From: Vulcanisaeta distributa JCM 11213
GTDB taxonomy: Archaea; Thermoproteota; Thermoprotei; Thermoproteales; Thermocladiaceae
Assembly (NCBI GenBank): GCA_001316125.1
Contig: BBCS01000001.1
Span: 620,001-684,000 of the forward strand
Direction of reading: 5' to 3'
DNA length: 64,000 nt
Of the stretch, positions 32,492 to 42,460 are shown one piece after another. A program made the position numbers and the translations under genes. Every line of letters begins with the position of its first letter. Within the stretch, counting starts at the first letter, position 1. Under the pieces are notes generated by a model. It saw only the letters and a program-made list of their open reading frames with translations. It did no database searches and was not told where the DNA came from.

Positions 32492-33022
32492 TCACCTAAC
32501 ATCGTTGCTAATCGTTATCGATGTTTTACTATTTATTATATTAATGGTCCTAATGACGTCATTCATACCGTCACTTAAGGCTTTTTTAATTAACTCATTC
32601 ACAACCACATAATCTGGAGTGTTAGGCGGCAACGTAACTTTAACATATTGGTCATAACCTACCGCGACGCCTACGGTCCCATTCCTATCATTGATTATTA
32701 GTATTGATGGAGGAATCAATATTGATGGAGCAGTCCTTAAGACGAAAACTTTTACCGTGCTATTATTGACCTCTTTTCCATCCTTATAAATCGTAACCAT
32801 GCTATCTATGAATACTAAGTCATTATCTATTAGGTTCACCTTGACGATTTTAGTGTTGATTTCGAGACCTGAGTAGCTCTGCGGGTTTGGGTATTGGGCC
32901 AGTGCCAGTATTGGTGTTGGTAGTAATGCGATTGCTGACATTGCGGCTAAAGCCCTTAAAAGCTCTCTGCGTGTTAAGAAATCCCTGATATCTCTCTGGA
33001 ACTTTTCCTCTACAGCCATCAC
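32492..33022 (-). CDS. Exported protein with twin-arginine-like signal
   Basis: This 176-residue protein starts with a polar stretch, then TRRELLRALAAMSAIALLPTP, a twin-arginine-type signal peptide with a hydrophobic core and a probable cut after ALAQ. The mature part is beta-rich (VNLIDNDLVFIDSMVTIY, GVAVGYDQYVKVTLP) and matches no family that I recognise. It is the first gene of the run that holds the small hydrophobic protein and the radical-SAM enzyme. An A/T-rich TTTTTAAAAAAAAAA stretch upstream at 33026-33041 may hold the promoter. Confidence 0.6.
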   Translation of the reverse strand: MMAVEEKFQRDIRDFLTRRELLRALAAMSAIALLPTPILALAQYPNPQSYSGLEINTKIVKVNLIDNDLVFIDSMVTIYKDGKEVNNSTVKVFVLRTAPSILIPPSILIINDRNGTVGVAVGYDQYVKVTLPPNTPDYVVVNELIKKALSDGMNDVIRTINIINSKTSITISNDVR

Positions 33023-33071
33023 ATCTTTTTAAAAAAAAAAATTATAAACTTTACCCCCCCTCACATGACCA

Positions 33072-33508
33072 ATGATGAAGATATGTTTTAGCCCGTTTAA
33101 GGTGATTGGGATTGCCTTTGCCGCTTCGCTTCCGATAATTATTGCCGGGCTTTGGGCCGTGATACGTGGGTTAATTCCTCCATTGCTTATGCCAGTCATA
33201 GTGGTACTTAGTATAACGGCCATAGTGATACCACTGGTGATTATGGCATTACGTCCAAGGTCCTGCGCGTTCTTGGGCGACTACGTCGAGCTCGGTACTT
33301 ACCTGTGTAGGGAGAGGTTTAGGGTGATCGAGGTTATTGATGAAAGGGATAGCTTACGGGATTACTCCGTCGTTGTTCCCACGGGCTATAGGCTCTACCC
33401 ATTAATTAATGGTTGGGGGGGTACAGCAGTAATGTGCCTAGCGGTGATGTTTTAGTGTTCTCAACAGGTGACTGTAACTCCAGGTGGAGATTGGTGAAGC
33501 TTAGATGA
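33072..33508 (+). CDS. Two-helix membrane protein with PH-like outer domain (frameshifted)
   Basis: Two N-terminal membrane helices (residues 8-60) are followed by a domain with FRVIEVIDERDSLRDYSVVV, TGYRLYPLINGWGG and, after one base is added to the G7 at 33416, YSSNVPSGDVLVFSTGDC. The pattern resembles bacterial PH-like domains in small membrane proteins. It lies divergent to the exported-protein gene and between the two halves of the radical-SAM/ABC region. Function unknown. Confidence 0.5.
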
Positions 33509-33567
33509 TGGTAGGGAGTTCTATGCGATCATATGTTGTGGTTCGTCATGATGGTTGGCCTTCGCTA

Positions 33568-34230
33568 TTATGTCGCTATTAGCTTTCCATTGATTAATGT
33601 ATAGTTTTTATTTGAATATTTCAGCGCTTCCTTATCATGTGTCGCCATTATTACGGCCTTACCCCCCCTACTCACAAGGTCCTTCATTACCGTCAATACC
33701 ATCTCCGCGGTTTCGGCGTCTACGTTAGCAGTCGGTTCATCAACTATTAATATCCTAGGCTCCAGAGCAAGTGCCCTAGCCAACGCCACCCTCCTCCTCT
33801 GGCCCATGCTTACCTTACCTGGCGTCCTGCGGAGTACATCATCGTTCAAACCAAGTTCCCTGGAGACGCTCACCGCAATTTCCCTAGCTTTACGGCTCTC
33901 AACGCCAAGTCTAAGTAGGGGCAGCATTATGTTGTCTATATTCGAGAGCGAGCCTATTAGGTTGAGGTTTTCATGGACAATAACTAGGTCCCTACGCCTT
34001 AACTCCAATGCCCTATGAAACTCCCTTACTAGGTCTATGCCGAGTACGACCACCGACCCTGCATCAGCCCTTAGCAGCCCGCCGATTATGTTCAATAACG
34101 TGGTCTTACCAACACCACTCCTACCAAATACAGCCACGAAATCCCCCCCCTCGGAGACCGTTAGATTAACGCCATTGAGCACTACGGTATTGCCATAATA
34201 CTTAACAACACCCTTTAACTCGACCAGCAT
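33568..34230 (-). CDS. ABC transporter ATPase (LolD/MacB type)
   Basis: A 221-residue ATPase starting at ATG 34230. Walker A FGRSGVGKTTLLN, signature VSMGQRRRVALARAL, Walker B ILIVDEPTANVD and the switch MATHDKEAL are all present. SEGGDFVAV has an extra glycine compared with the family EGEFVAI, from a C8 run. The permease gene ends five bases before this start, so the two form one transporter of the LolCDE/MacB mechanotransmission class, which moves peptides, lipoproteins or macrolides out of the membrane. Confidence 0.92.
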   Translation of the reverse strand: MLVELKGVVKYYGNTVVLNGVNLTVSEGGDFVAVFGRSGVGKTTLLNIIGGLLRADAGSVVVLGIDLVREFHRALELRRRDLVIVHENLNLIGSLSNIDNIMLPLLRLGVESRKAREIAVSVSRELGLNDDVLRRTPGKVSMGQRRRVALARALALEPRILIVDEPTANVDAETAEMVLTVMKDLVSRGGKAVIMATHDKEALKYSNKNYTLINGKLIAT

Positions 34231-34234
34231 ACCA

Positions 34235-35295
34235 TCACCCACTAACCAGGAATTTAACCAACTCACCTCTACGTATCCTAAATGCGTACCAGCCTAACAT
34301 TGAGATGGGGAGTACCAGCACTATAAGCAATCCATACACCATGAGGGGGGCATTATCACTGTAAACGGCACCGTGTAGTAAATCGATTCGAGAAATACGT
34401 AATTAATTATGAAGGATATTATGTATATGAATACTGTGAATACCAAGATTATTAATAGCAATTCACCAACAACCTTCCATGGATTAACCCCCCCATGAAG
34501 CACATTAACGGCAATTATATCCCTTGAATAACCTGTCATTACGTAGGAAAGCCATAAAATAATTATCGTGAGGATGCCATAGTAAATAAGGGTTTGTTTG
34601 CTATATAACACATTAAGCTCTTCATTTGATGAGCTCAAGAAATAACTTCTCTGGGACGGGACTATGAATGCCTTATAACCTAATTCGTCGATGACACGGC
34701 TAATATTAATATTGGGTTTAAGAATTTTAATGAAGTAAAGCGAATCGTACATGCAGTAATTAAGCGGTAACACAATCACGCCAGATGCAAATGGCGTATT
34801 AAGTATCTCACCAACAACGGAAACGCCCAATACATGCCCATTAATTGAAAACCTAACTCGAGAACCAATACTTACTCCTAAATTATTCGCGATATAAGCG
34901 CCATACGTAACCTTACCACTCATTAACACGGACGATATATTTACTATATAGTTTATTTCGTGCGGCGTAGGTATACATGCCATGTAAAATTGATAGTTAT
35001 AGTAAGTTAAGTTCCTATGATTAATTAATAAATAGCTAATGGAATAAATGGGCGCCGCGATTATCCCATTTTTATTTAAGTAATAGACTACATAATTCAC
35101 AGGCAATGACTTATTAAACGCCACCTCATAATCGTAATTAGCCAGCGAGGCTGCGTATTTAAAAGCGTAAGTTGCGATTGCGGCACCAACTATGAGACTA
35201 GATATGAAATAAGCGCTGGTGAAGAAAAACACGAATAACACGATTACCACGGCTCGCTTCCTTAGTAAGGCTTTAAATGTTAAGTAAAAAGCCAT
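34235..35295 (-). CDS. FtsX/MacB-like ABC permease (frameshifted C-terminus)
   Basis: The protein of about 350 residues has an N-terminal helix, a periplasmic-type outer domain (residues 45-225) with several N-x-S/T sites, then helices near 235, 280 and a last one that appears only when the G6 run at 34345 is corrected: LMVYGLLIVLVLPISMLGWY with the end at 34235. This four-helix layout is that of FtsX/MacB permeases. It is coupled to the ATPase gene. An exporter beside a radical-SAM locus suggests export of the product, which is inference. Confidence 0.75.
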
Positions 35296-35335
35296 ATAGA
35301 ATTCACCTTATAACCTCAATTAATTAAAAATATTG

Positions 35336-35911
35336 CTAGGAGGTTACCGTTAAAGCCATATTAGCCTGGGGATATGGAGGCAATTGACATAGTGGACTAA
35401 CATCCGTGAAAAATCCATCGCCACCCCCCCATAACTTACCACTCATTAATGGTTGTGTCGTGAATGCCGCGCTAGAGGTATAGGTATAGGGCAAGGGTAA
35501 TATGGGACCGATGAATTGGCATCCAGTGTTTGCAAACCAAGCATTATAAAACGTACCAACATTAGTAGGTACATTAGTTATAGTCCACGCTGGTGCTCCC
35601 ACCGGCGCATTCCAGGCTGACCAACTGGGTTCAGAGAAGCCAGATTGCGCATAGAATTCCCATTGGAACCAACCAAATGGTAATGTTACTTCAAACCAAG
35701 TCATACTTGCTTCTCCTTTAACAGTTTGATATAAGGTAGCCGATGAGGGCGACCAGGAAAAGCTTACGGAGGAAACATCTATATTCGGCCTTGGGCCTAT
35801 TATGGACATCATTATGTGGCTATTCATTATAGTTGCAACAAGCATTAATAGTACTAGGCCGGTTACGTGTATTGTCATTAAACCCTTATCTGGACCTAGT
35901 CTCGCCATCAT
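35336..35911 (-). CDS. Exported protein with shared promoter block
   Basis: An intact 191-residue protein with a signal-anchor helix (VTGLVLLMLVATIMNSHIMM) and a tryptophan-rich beta ectodomain (MTWFEVTLPFGWFQWEFYA, SWSAWNAPVGAPAWTI). The N-terminal layout (GL..., helix ending with H-I, then I..P) resembles the protein at 58042-58683, and both share the same promoter block. Two cysteines near residues 132 and 176 may pair. Function unknown. Confidence 0.6.
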   Translation of the reverse strand: MMARLGPDKGLMTIHVTGLVLLMLVATIMNSHIMMSIIGPRPNIDVSSVSFSWSPSSATLYQTVKGEASMTWFEVTLPFGWFQWEFYAQSGFSEPSWSAWNAPVGAPAWTITNVPTNVGTFYNAWFANTGCQFIGPILPLPYTYTSSAAFTTQPLMSGKLWGGGDGFFTDVSPLCQLPPYPQANMALTVTS

Positions 35912-35930
35912 TGTTTAATAACTTTAGTGA

Positions 35931-35959
35931 GCTTTTTTTAACTCGCTTGTTCACTTAAT
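35931..35959 (-). promoter_or_regulatory. Shared promoter block, copy 1
   Basis: On the minus strand TTAAGTGAACA (35949-35959) is followed by GAGTTAAAAAAAGC (35931-35944), a TATA-like element 20 bases before the ATG at 35911. The same two elements at almost the same spacing precede 58042 and, less exactly, 60455. Confidence 0.65.
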
Positions 35960-36243
35960 TTACACGTGCAAATTTCGATTTAACTTGTTCATGACATCGT
36001 CACTAGTAACACTTATTAATCATTATCCTGAGGACCAGTAATAGGCTGGCAATGTCGTTGCATATCCACTCCTCGCTTGGTAGTTGCAATAGTGGTCTGC
36101 CCATGAGGCATATTAGTATGTTTACTCAATAAACGGTTCCCTAATTAACAACGTAGTATATTAAGTCATTAGGTCTCGGTTCACTCACCCTGGCTTAATC
36201 CTAGCCATTACATTATGTCCTTCACACGATTAATTACACCATT
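35960..36243. other. Gene-free stretch
   Basis: About 280 bases between the exported-protein promoter and the ATPase remnant. I see no open frame with coding character, no repeat and no RNA gene. Confidence 0.4.
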
Positions 36244-36273
36244 TAACCGAGCCTCTCAATCTAATCAATAGCA

Positions 36274-36961
36274 TCAAGGAAGGCGCGGCAGGTTTAGAGG
36301 AGCATCGGCATTAAACCACCCTTGCCCCCTATACCTCCACGCAAGCTCCACCGCTGACTGATCACTGATTGATATGAACACCTTAACGTACTTATCACCC
36401 CACGGGATATCGCCCAGAGGTCTACCCTCAAACTCGCCGGCGTACATCGTGATTAATTCTTGAACAGCATTACGCCCAAGGCCCTCCGACATGAACCACC
36501 TATCCAAGTCATCATGTATTATCAAAACATTACTAATCCCACGCAACCCCCTTAACGTAATTCTATAAAGCCTTGGCTAATTCAAGTACCTGATCCACGC
36601 TCGTACCGTAACCCCTATTATGGTTTCTGAAAGCCTATTGAGAAGGTCGTTGGTCAATCCACCGACGCTTAATATACCTGGCATTAAAACATCGACAACC
36701 TTATTCTCGTAATTCATATAAATAACCGCGGTATCACCCACCCAGTGGCCCTAAGGGATTTGGCAAGTAGCTTAACAGCGTCGTCTTACCCGCACCAAGT
36801 GGTCCATAGACAAACCTGACGCCACCAATATGTAGGTCATTTACTAGGTTCGTTATTTCATTACGCCTATCACTGAAGTTGACAACGACATTTGGAATGC
36901 GCAGTATTAATTGTTGGGATTGCATCCATTGGATTATGGCATTAATGTCAACATTAATCAC
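36274..36961 (-). pseudogene. Archaeal AAA-type ATPase gene, broken
   Basis: Pieces in three frames read as one ATPase of about 230 residues: VVVNFSDRRNEITNLVNDL and Walker A FVYGPLGAGKTTLL in the first, YLAKSLRATGWVGDTAVIYMNYE in the second, and Walker B VLIIHDDLDRWF in the last. The F.DR.nEi..L lead-in is typical of the multi-copy archaeal ATPase family (PF01637 type). It is shorter than usual for that family, which normally has a C-terminal extension. Some breaks are outside G/C runs, so true decay is possible. Confidence 0.6.
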
Positions 36962-37205
36962 GCATTAATGAATCAACAAGTCATTTATTTGCATTTCATG
37001 TACAATAACGATGAAATTCCACAATGATTAAACGGAATTAACGACATAACCATGCCTCAAGGAATAACCACCTAAATGCACGCCGTGATTTTAAGGGATT
37101 GTACGTTTTGAGTAATACAGACCTTATATTGGGTTGTTGTCCTTAATAATTGATTGGGCACGGGTAATGCTTATTTTAATCCCTCCATAAGCATGGGTAT
37201 TAATA

Positions 37206-37956
37206 ATGAATGTTAAGGACATTAAACAGGCGATTAGGGAGAGGATTTGGAGATTGCTTGAGGAGAGGAATGTGGCGTTATTCCCAAGGCCTGCCTACGG
37301 CAGGATACCCAACTTCGTAGGTGCGGATAGGGCCTGCGAGTTGGTTGTCACCCTTCCCGAGTTCATTAAGGCCCGTGTGGTGAAGATAAACCCGGACAGC
37401 CCTCAGCGTAGGTGTAGGGAATTAACGCTGATAAACGGAAAACTCCTAATAACGCCAACGCCAAGGATCAGGGAGGGCTTCCTAATGCTTGACCCACGTA
37501 AGATACCGAGGCAGTACTACGGCGAGGCATCAACCATTGGGGGGGTGCGTTTAAGTGGGGGGGTTTGCCGATTAAGCCCTGGGACATGCCTAACATAGAC
37601 CTTGTCATAATAGGCTCGGTAGCTGTTAACCCAAGCAATGGGCGTAGGCTGGGTAAGTCACATGGTTATGCGGAGATTGAGTGGGGGGGAATCGCGAGCG
37701 CCTGGGTAAGGTTGGTGAGGATACACCAGTAATAACTACAGTCCATGAATTACAGCTAGTGAGTGATGAAATACCCAGGGAACCCTTTGATTTACCCGTT
37801 GACGTAATAGTCACCCCCCCAAGCAGGGTGATTAGGGTTAGTAGGGTTGACTCAAAGCCACGCGGTATTTACTGGGAGTTCGTCACAAATGAGATGCTCA
37901 GGGAAATATCACTACTCAACGAATTGAAGGCTCGACTCAGCAGCATTGGGCATTAG
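37206..37956 (+). CDS. 5-formyltetrahydrofolate cyclo-ligase-like protein (frameshifted)
   Basis: A protein of about 250 residues read across G-run breaks near 37553 and 37685. It has KQAIRERIWRLLEERNVALF, ARVVKINPDSPQRRCREL, GKLLITPTPRIREGFLMLDP, then IDLVIIGSVAVNPSNGRRLGK, GYAEIEWG and TPVITTVHELQLVSDEIP, ending with RVIRVSRVDSKPRGIYWE. This is the archaeal branch of the COG0212 family related to 5-formyl-THF cyclo-ligase. In archaea the exact reaction is uncertain. No operon partner. Confidence 0.8.
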
Positions 37957-38021
37957 GAATCGAAAATCCAACACAGCCTTAAATGAAGTCATGAGATCCT
38001 ATGAACCACTTACCTGCTTAA

Positions 38022-38689
38022 TTAACGTCTCATATATCCTACCCAATAATTCATAAAGCCTATCAACCTCTCACTCAACGCCTTATTACTGGCTTCCATC
38101 TTCTCACCCAACTCATTTATGCGCCTACTCAACTCACTGTATATCGCATCTATCCTGGCATTTACAGAGTCAATCCTGGCACTTAACGAGTTGCTACGCG
38201 ACTCGGCCTTACCATCAACATCATCAATCCTCTTCATTAACCCACTAACTTTCTCATCAATCTTCTTATCCAATTCATTAATTCTATTGTCTAATATTGC
38301 GAATTTCTCGTCGATCTTCTTATCTAAAGTGGTAAATTTATCGTCAATCTTCTTATCCAAAACGGTGATTCTCTCATCAATCCTCCTATCTAATATAGTG
38401 AATCTCTCGTCGATCTTGCGGTCAAGCTCTGTAAACTTATCATCAATCTCTTATCGAGCAGGGCTATCTTCTCGTCATATGCATTAAACCTCCCATTAAT
38501 CTCATTCTCCAGGACATCAATCCTTTTATTAAGTTTCTCGAATAACGTATCAACCCTCCTGTTGGTCTCCCTAAACATGCCGAGCATTAATACGACTAAG
38601 TCCTCAGTAGTCAACTTCTTACCACTCTCCACCTTCCTCATCACGGCATCCAAAGCCTTATCAATGACTGGCCCAACCACGGAATCCAT
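38022..38689 (-). CDS. Coiled-coil protein with 8-11 residue repeats (frameshifted)
   Basis: The protein of about 222 residues starts with a helical domain (TTEDLVVLMLGMFRETN) and then repeats the unit LDKKIDEKF or LDRRIDERI many times, followed by RIDSVNARIDAIYSELSRR and a C-terminal SERLIGFMNYWVGYM. The break near 38448 hides part of the repeat. Long coiled coils of this kind are common in Thermoproteales and often carry a nuclease domain at the end; here none is visible. The protein at 55941-56363 has the same unit. Function unknown. Confidence 0.6.
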
Positions 38690-38867
38690 TACTCAACAAT
38701 AAATTAACCTCAACACGGATATAAGAGCGTTTATCTTAACGTTAGGTAATGCCGTATCAATCACTATGGTATCGATAAATCAATCACCAATAAGTCACAC
38801 TAAACAACGCACCTAATCCGGTGCACTATGGTATTGCTTTAATACCTGCCAGTCAGGAATAACCTAT

Positions 38868-39602
38868 ATGATAATGAATAACCTGGTAAGCCTGCCTGAA
38901 CTCTACGGCTACGCCTTAATAACATACATAGCAGTCGCTGGAGTACTATGGCTACTGCATAGGTTTGGCAGGGATGACCTGCTGTTCCCTGTGGCCGCCA
39001 TGAACTATATGCTCCTCCTCACGATTAGTCAGTACACGGCATCGAAGATTGGCACGTTCGTGGGCCCCCATGGTAATACCCATGGGGGGGGTCTTCACGT
39101 ATAGCGCCAGCGTCGCAATGCTTGACTTCCTAACGCTTAGGTATGGTAGGAGGGTTGGTTATTGGGTTGTTAGGATTGCCGCGTACCTGCAGGCGTTGAT
39201 ATTCATCATAAACTGGCTGGTCATTGCATACCCACCCGCACCCTTCTGGCAGGGGGGGCTGCAGGGCGCCTTCGCGAGTATCATGGTACATCGGCGAGGA
39301 TCGCCATTGCCTCAATAACGGCGTTCATAATCTCCGAGACTTACGACGTATTCCTCGTGAGTAGGTTAAGGGGCGGCGTGCTTAGGAGGGTTGGTTATTC
39401 AGACCCGGTGGCAATGACTATTGACACGCTGGTCTTCATACCAACCGCCTTCTACGGCATCGTACCAAACATCTGGCTACTAATGGCTTCACAACTAACG
39501 GTCAAACTAAGCCTGGTGCCAATGACCATGCTTGCCGTGTGGATAAACAGGAGGGCGCTGCAGTACGGACTTGCAACGCAGCCAACACCAGTGGGTAGAT
39601 AA
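38868..39602 (+). CDS. Queuosine/archaeosine precursor transporter (YhhQ/QPTR family), frameshifted
   Basis: Three frames join into a six-helix protein of about 245 residues. Conserved family spots are FTYSASVAMLDFLTLRYGR, AFIISETYDVFLVSRLRGG and SDPVAMTIDTLVFIPTAFYG, which hold the S-D/D-x-x-x and D-T-x-x-F residues of YhhQ-type transporters of 7-deazaguanine precursors. Archaea need such bases to make archaeosine in tRNA. Breaks are at the G8 at 39085 and near 39285. Substrate follows from the family, not from this sequence. Confidence 0.78.
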
Positions 39603-39803
39603 GTGATTAATGCACGATATATCTTCTCCTTAATTCGCATTGCTTTCCAGGTATTTCGTGGAATGATGCAATAAAGTGGCTGGTAAGCGTGAGGCCATTA
39701 ATCATCTTTGCGAGCCCTCATCACATCACTCAGCACTCGAGATCCAAATCACCAGGTTAGTGAGTTAGTGCAAGTATTTAAGGCTTGATGAGGCATTAAT
39801 CCA

Positions 39804-40317
39804 GTGGTTAAGCCTGGATAGACTTAGACAGGTATAGGGAGGTCAGGATTAAGGAGCGATCACGGAGGTTGAACTGGCCGAGAAATTCATAGAACTGGGA
39901 CTCATTAGGAACGCTGCAGGTAAGGCATTCCAGGCATGGAAGGCGCTGCTCGGGGGGGCCCTAGCCGTTGACACTAGGGATGAACTGGCCAAGGTATTTA
40001 ATAGAGATACTGAGCTTGAGGATAGGGTAATTAAGGAGGTTGACTACGTAATAGCCCTAGTACCAACCACTAGGATGAGGGAAATAGCCAGAGTAATTGA
40101 AACAAGACACCCAGGCACATACACCAACACACTACTAGCGCTTGAACTCCATAGGTATCAATACAACGGGCCAGACCCAGAGGAAGTACTATCCATACAC
40201 AAAAGCGATGATGATGCACTAACAGACATAAGGAAACTGATCAATAGCATAAAGACAAAAGTAAACGAAATATCGCAAAACCACACAACGAACAATAAAG
40301 CAGGACAAAAAACTTAA
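39804..40317 (+). CDS. PaREP1-family protein (frameshifted)
   Basis: The protein of about 170 residues has the PaREP1 hallmarks VELAEKFIELGLIRNAAGKA, FQAWKALLGGALAVDTRD, TRMREIARVIETRH and LLALELHRYQYNGPDPE. GTG 39804 opens a frame reading PWIDLDRYREVRIKE once one base is added. Proteins of this family occur in many copies in Pyrobaculum and relatives and may be HEPN-derived. It ends 28 bases before the tRNA gene. A G7 in LLGGAL probably adds one glycine. Confidence 0.75.
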
Positions 40318-40345
40318 ATCCCCCCCCGACAAGAAGAACAAAAAC

Positions 40346-40450
40346 GCCCCCGGTAGCTCAGCCTGGGAGAGCGACCGGCTGAAGACCGGTAGGTCCCGGT
40401 CGCGGGATAACCGCGGGGGGAAAGTTCAAGTCCCGGCCGGGGGGGCACCA
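40346..40450 (+). tRNA. tRNA-Phe (GAA) with intron and encoded CCA
   Basis: The D-arm is GCTC/GAGC, the anticodon stem ACCGG/CCGGT closes a CTGAAGA loop with anticodon GAA, the variable loop is AGGTC and the T-loop is TTCAAGT. The T-stem CCGGG/CCCGG forms only after removing a 24-base intron (40400-40423). The acceptor ends are GCCCCCGG and CCGGGGGGGC followed by A and CCA; a perfect 7-bp stem GCCCCGG/CCGGGGC results if the C5 is four and the G7 is four bases. The extra bases match the run distortion seen in proteins. TTAAAT at 40315-40320 is a possible TATA box. Confidence 0.88.
40400..40423 (+). other. tRNA intron in the T-arm
   Basis: The 24-base insert splits the 5' side of the T-stem, between positions 52 and 53 in tRNA numbering. 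It contains a CGCGG/CCGCG hairpin with a GATAA loop. Introns at non-anticodon sites, cut by the splicing endonuclease at bulge-helix-bulge motifs, are a trait of Thermoproteales. The exact borders are ambiguous by a base or two, and the G6 within may be distorted. Confidence 0.65.
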
Positions 40451-40680
40451 GTGATTGTTTTGGTGTGTTTTGTACGGCGAGTATGTAAAAAATACCTACA
40501 TCGGTCTAGTTTTGTTAAGTCCTACTCTTCATGTTTCCATTCCCTGAGCTAGATGAATTTCGTAATTGGGCTTTGTATGCGGTATTGCTTCTCAATGACT
40601 CAACTCTTAACTAACATATAATCATTTGTCAACGCGGCTTTGTTTTACCACCATATATTCTTGTCCCTTATTTACATGCT

Positions 40681-41913
40681 TTAACTCTGACCTATCTCAT
40701 CACCGTGAGTAAAGTAGTTATTGTGAGATGGGTTGGCCTGTTTAGTTTTATAGATAGTCTTTGTAACTATGATGCTGGTTATTATGCCTATGATTATGGC
40801 TATTAGTACCATGGTTATGAGAAATAGGTAATAATTATTACTAGTGGGTGTGGGGGGGTGAGTCTGAGTCCCGCCTAGTATGTAGGTGGGCCCTAATGAG
40901 GTTGGTGATGCCGAGGGTAGTGTGCCAATGATACGATTATTACTGGGGGGGCTTACGGCAATACAGGTGGGACAACAGGCATTGGCGCTAATCATTGGAT
41001 GGCACATGACTATGTAAGTATGATTGGCCATGGCATGGCCTATTAATATTGGCCTTACGTATACCGTGATTACTACGGAATTATTGCTGGGTACCGTAAC
41101 CCCTAAGCCGTAGATTATTAATAATTGAGGAATCGCTTTATTGACCAATGACTCAATCACCGTGACATTAATTGGATATCCATATACATTAATTGTTCTA
41201 TGTAATATGCCTACCACCATGGTATTGACGCCGAGGTTTACCTCATCCTGATAATAGAGAATGTATGATACTAAGAACAAACCACTTAGATAAACCACGC
41301 CGTTATTGACGCGGGTGCATGAAGGTACAGGTAAAAATGGCGTAGTATGTATGGTGTTAAGTATGTTTTTATATTGAGTTAATACCCACGGATTCACGGG
41401 CATTACAGGGACCACGCATAAGATACCACCCTGCACCAATTCGCCGTTTGGCGCCTTAATGAGCACCTTAGTGCTTGACATTGGGTATTTGTTGATGGGC
41501 TTCAGCGTGATGTTCTCCCTAACCCACAAATACATGTACGTCAAACCCCCCCTGCCCAGGATACTTGATAGTTCGTATCCACCCATCTCTGTATAGCCTA
41601 GGTTAACCGTGTTCGACCAAGTAATGGCTACTACGTAGTAATTCATTGATTGATTCACCGGTGATGACAACCAGCTCGTTATTGGGAGACCCGAACTGGC
41701 GTTGTAGATTAGTACCCCCCCATCAATGCCGTTATCCACCCCCCCAACCAAATGCACAATCAGCGTGTTGTTCCTTAGTAATGCCATTGGGCCATTCATA
41801 ACCTGGTTACCTATGCCCAGCCCCCCCACGTCGTTGGGGGCATGCTCCATGAGCCGCATAGGCGGTTAATACTATTATTATTACCATTAATATCAATGCC
41901 CAGCCTTGCCCAT
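40681..41913 (-). CDS. Membrane-anchored exported protein with C-terminal helix (frameshifted N-terminus)
   Basis: The protein of about 410 residues has a signal sequence GWALILMVIIIVLTAYAAHG that appears when the frame is shifted near 41898, then a beta-rich ectodomain with N-x-S/T sites, a CCPTC cluster near residue 300, a Ser/Pro/Thr-rich linker and a C-terminal membrane helix (YLFLITMVLIAIIIGIITS) with basic tail. This stalk-and-anchor layout is that of archaeal surface-attached binding proteins or envelope proteins. Several Gly-Gly pairs come from C7 runs. An AGAAAAAGCCC element upstream near 41935 resembles that before 44496. Confidence 0.6.
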
Positions 41914-42006
41914 CAGACCATTTAATGCAGGGCTTTTTCTAGTCGTTGGTACATGGGATGTTCCAATCACTAGAACTTTAAGTACTTAGGAATGGCATTA
42001 CCGTGA

Positions 42007-42460
42007 ATGCGCAATGGCAATAAGGCTAACCTAAGCGAGACTGCGCTTAAGATATACCTACTGCTGATCAGGGAGGGCAAGCCCATGAGCATTAGAGAGA
42101 TACGGAGGGCCCTGGGGGGGTTATCAAGCTCTGGGCAGGTTTACCATCACTTAGAGCGATTGAGGGGGGGCTCGGCCTAGTCATCAAGGACTCCGATGGT
42201 TATAGGGCTGTCAGGAGAAATGGGGTTGTTGAGGGCGCAATAATCCTTTGGTCCAGCGTGATTCCAAAGTCAGCCTTTTACTTGGGATTCTCGGTAACCC
42301 TGACGATAGCCTACGTAACCACCGTAATGCTGGGCCTAATGAGACTTGACCCAATGGCTTTAGTAGCCTAATCTCACTGCTTGCATTCTCGATAATTAAG
42401 TTCAGGGAACAATTCACCAAGCTGAGGAAATTGCTTCAAAGCGGTGACGAGGTGCTTTAA
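42007..42460 (+). CDS. Winged-helix protein with two C-terminal membrane helices (frameshifted)
   Basis: About 150 residues: a winged helix (LSETALKIYLLLIREGKP, MSIREIRRALG, SSGQVYHHLERLRG, LGLVIKDSDGYRAV) followed by helices AFYLGFSVTLTIAYVTTVML and a second short one, ending KLRKLLQSGDEVL. Membrane-bound ArsR-like regulators of this layout are common in archaea. It sits divergent to the exported-protein gene, so it may regulate it; this is inference. The G7 at 42165 breaks the frame (five would restore RGLGLV), and a second break is near 42363. Confidence 0.65.
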
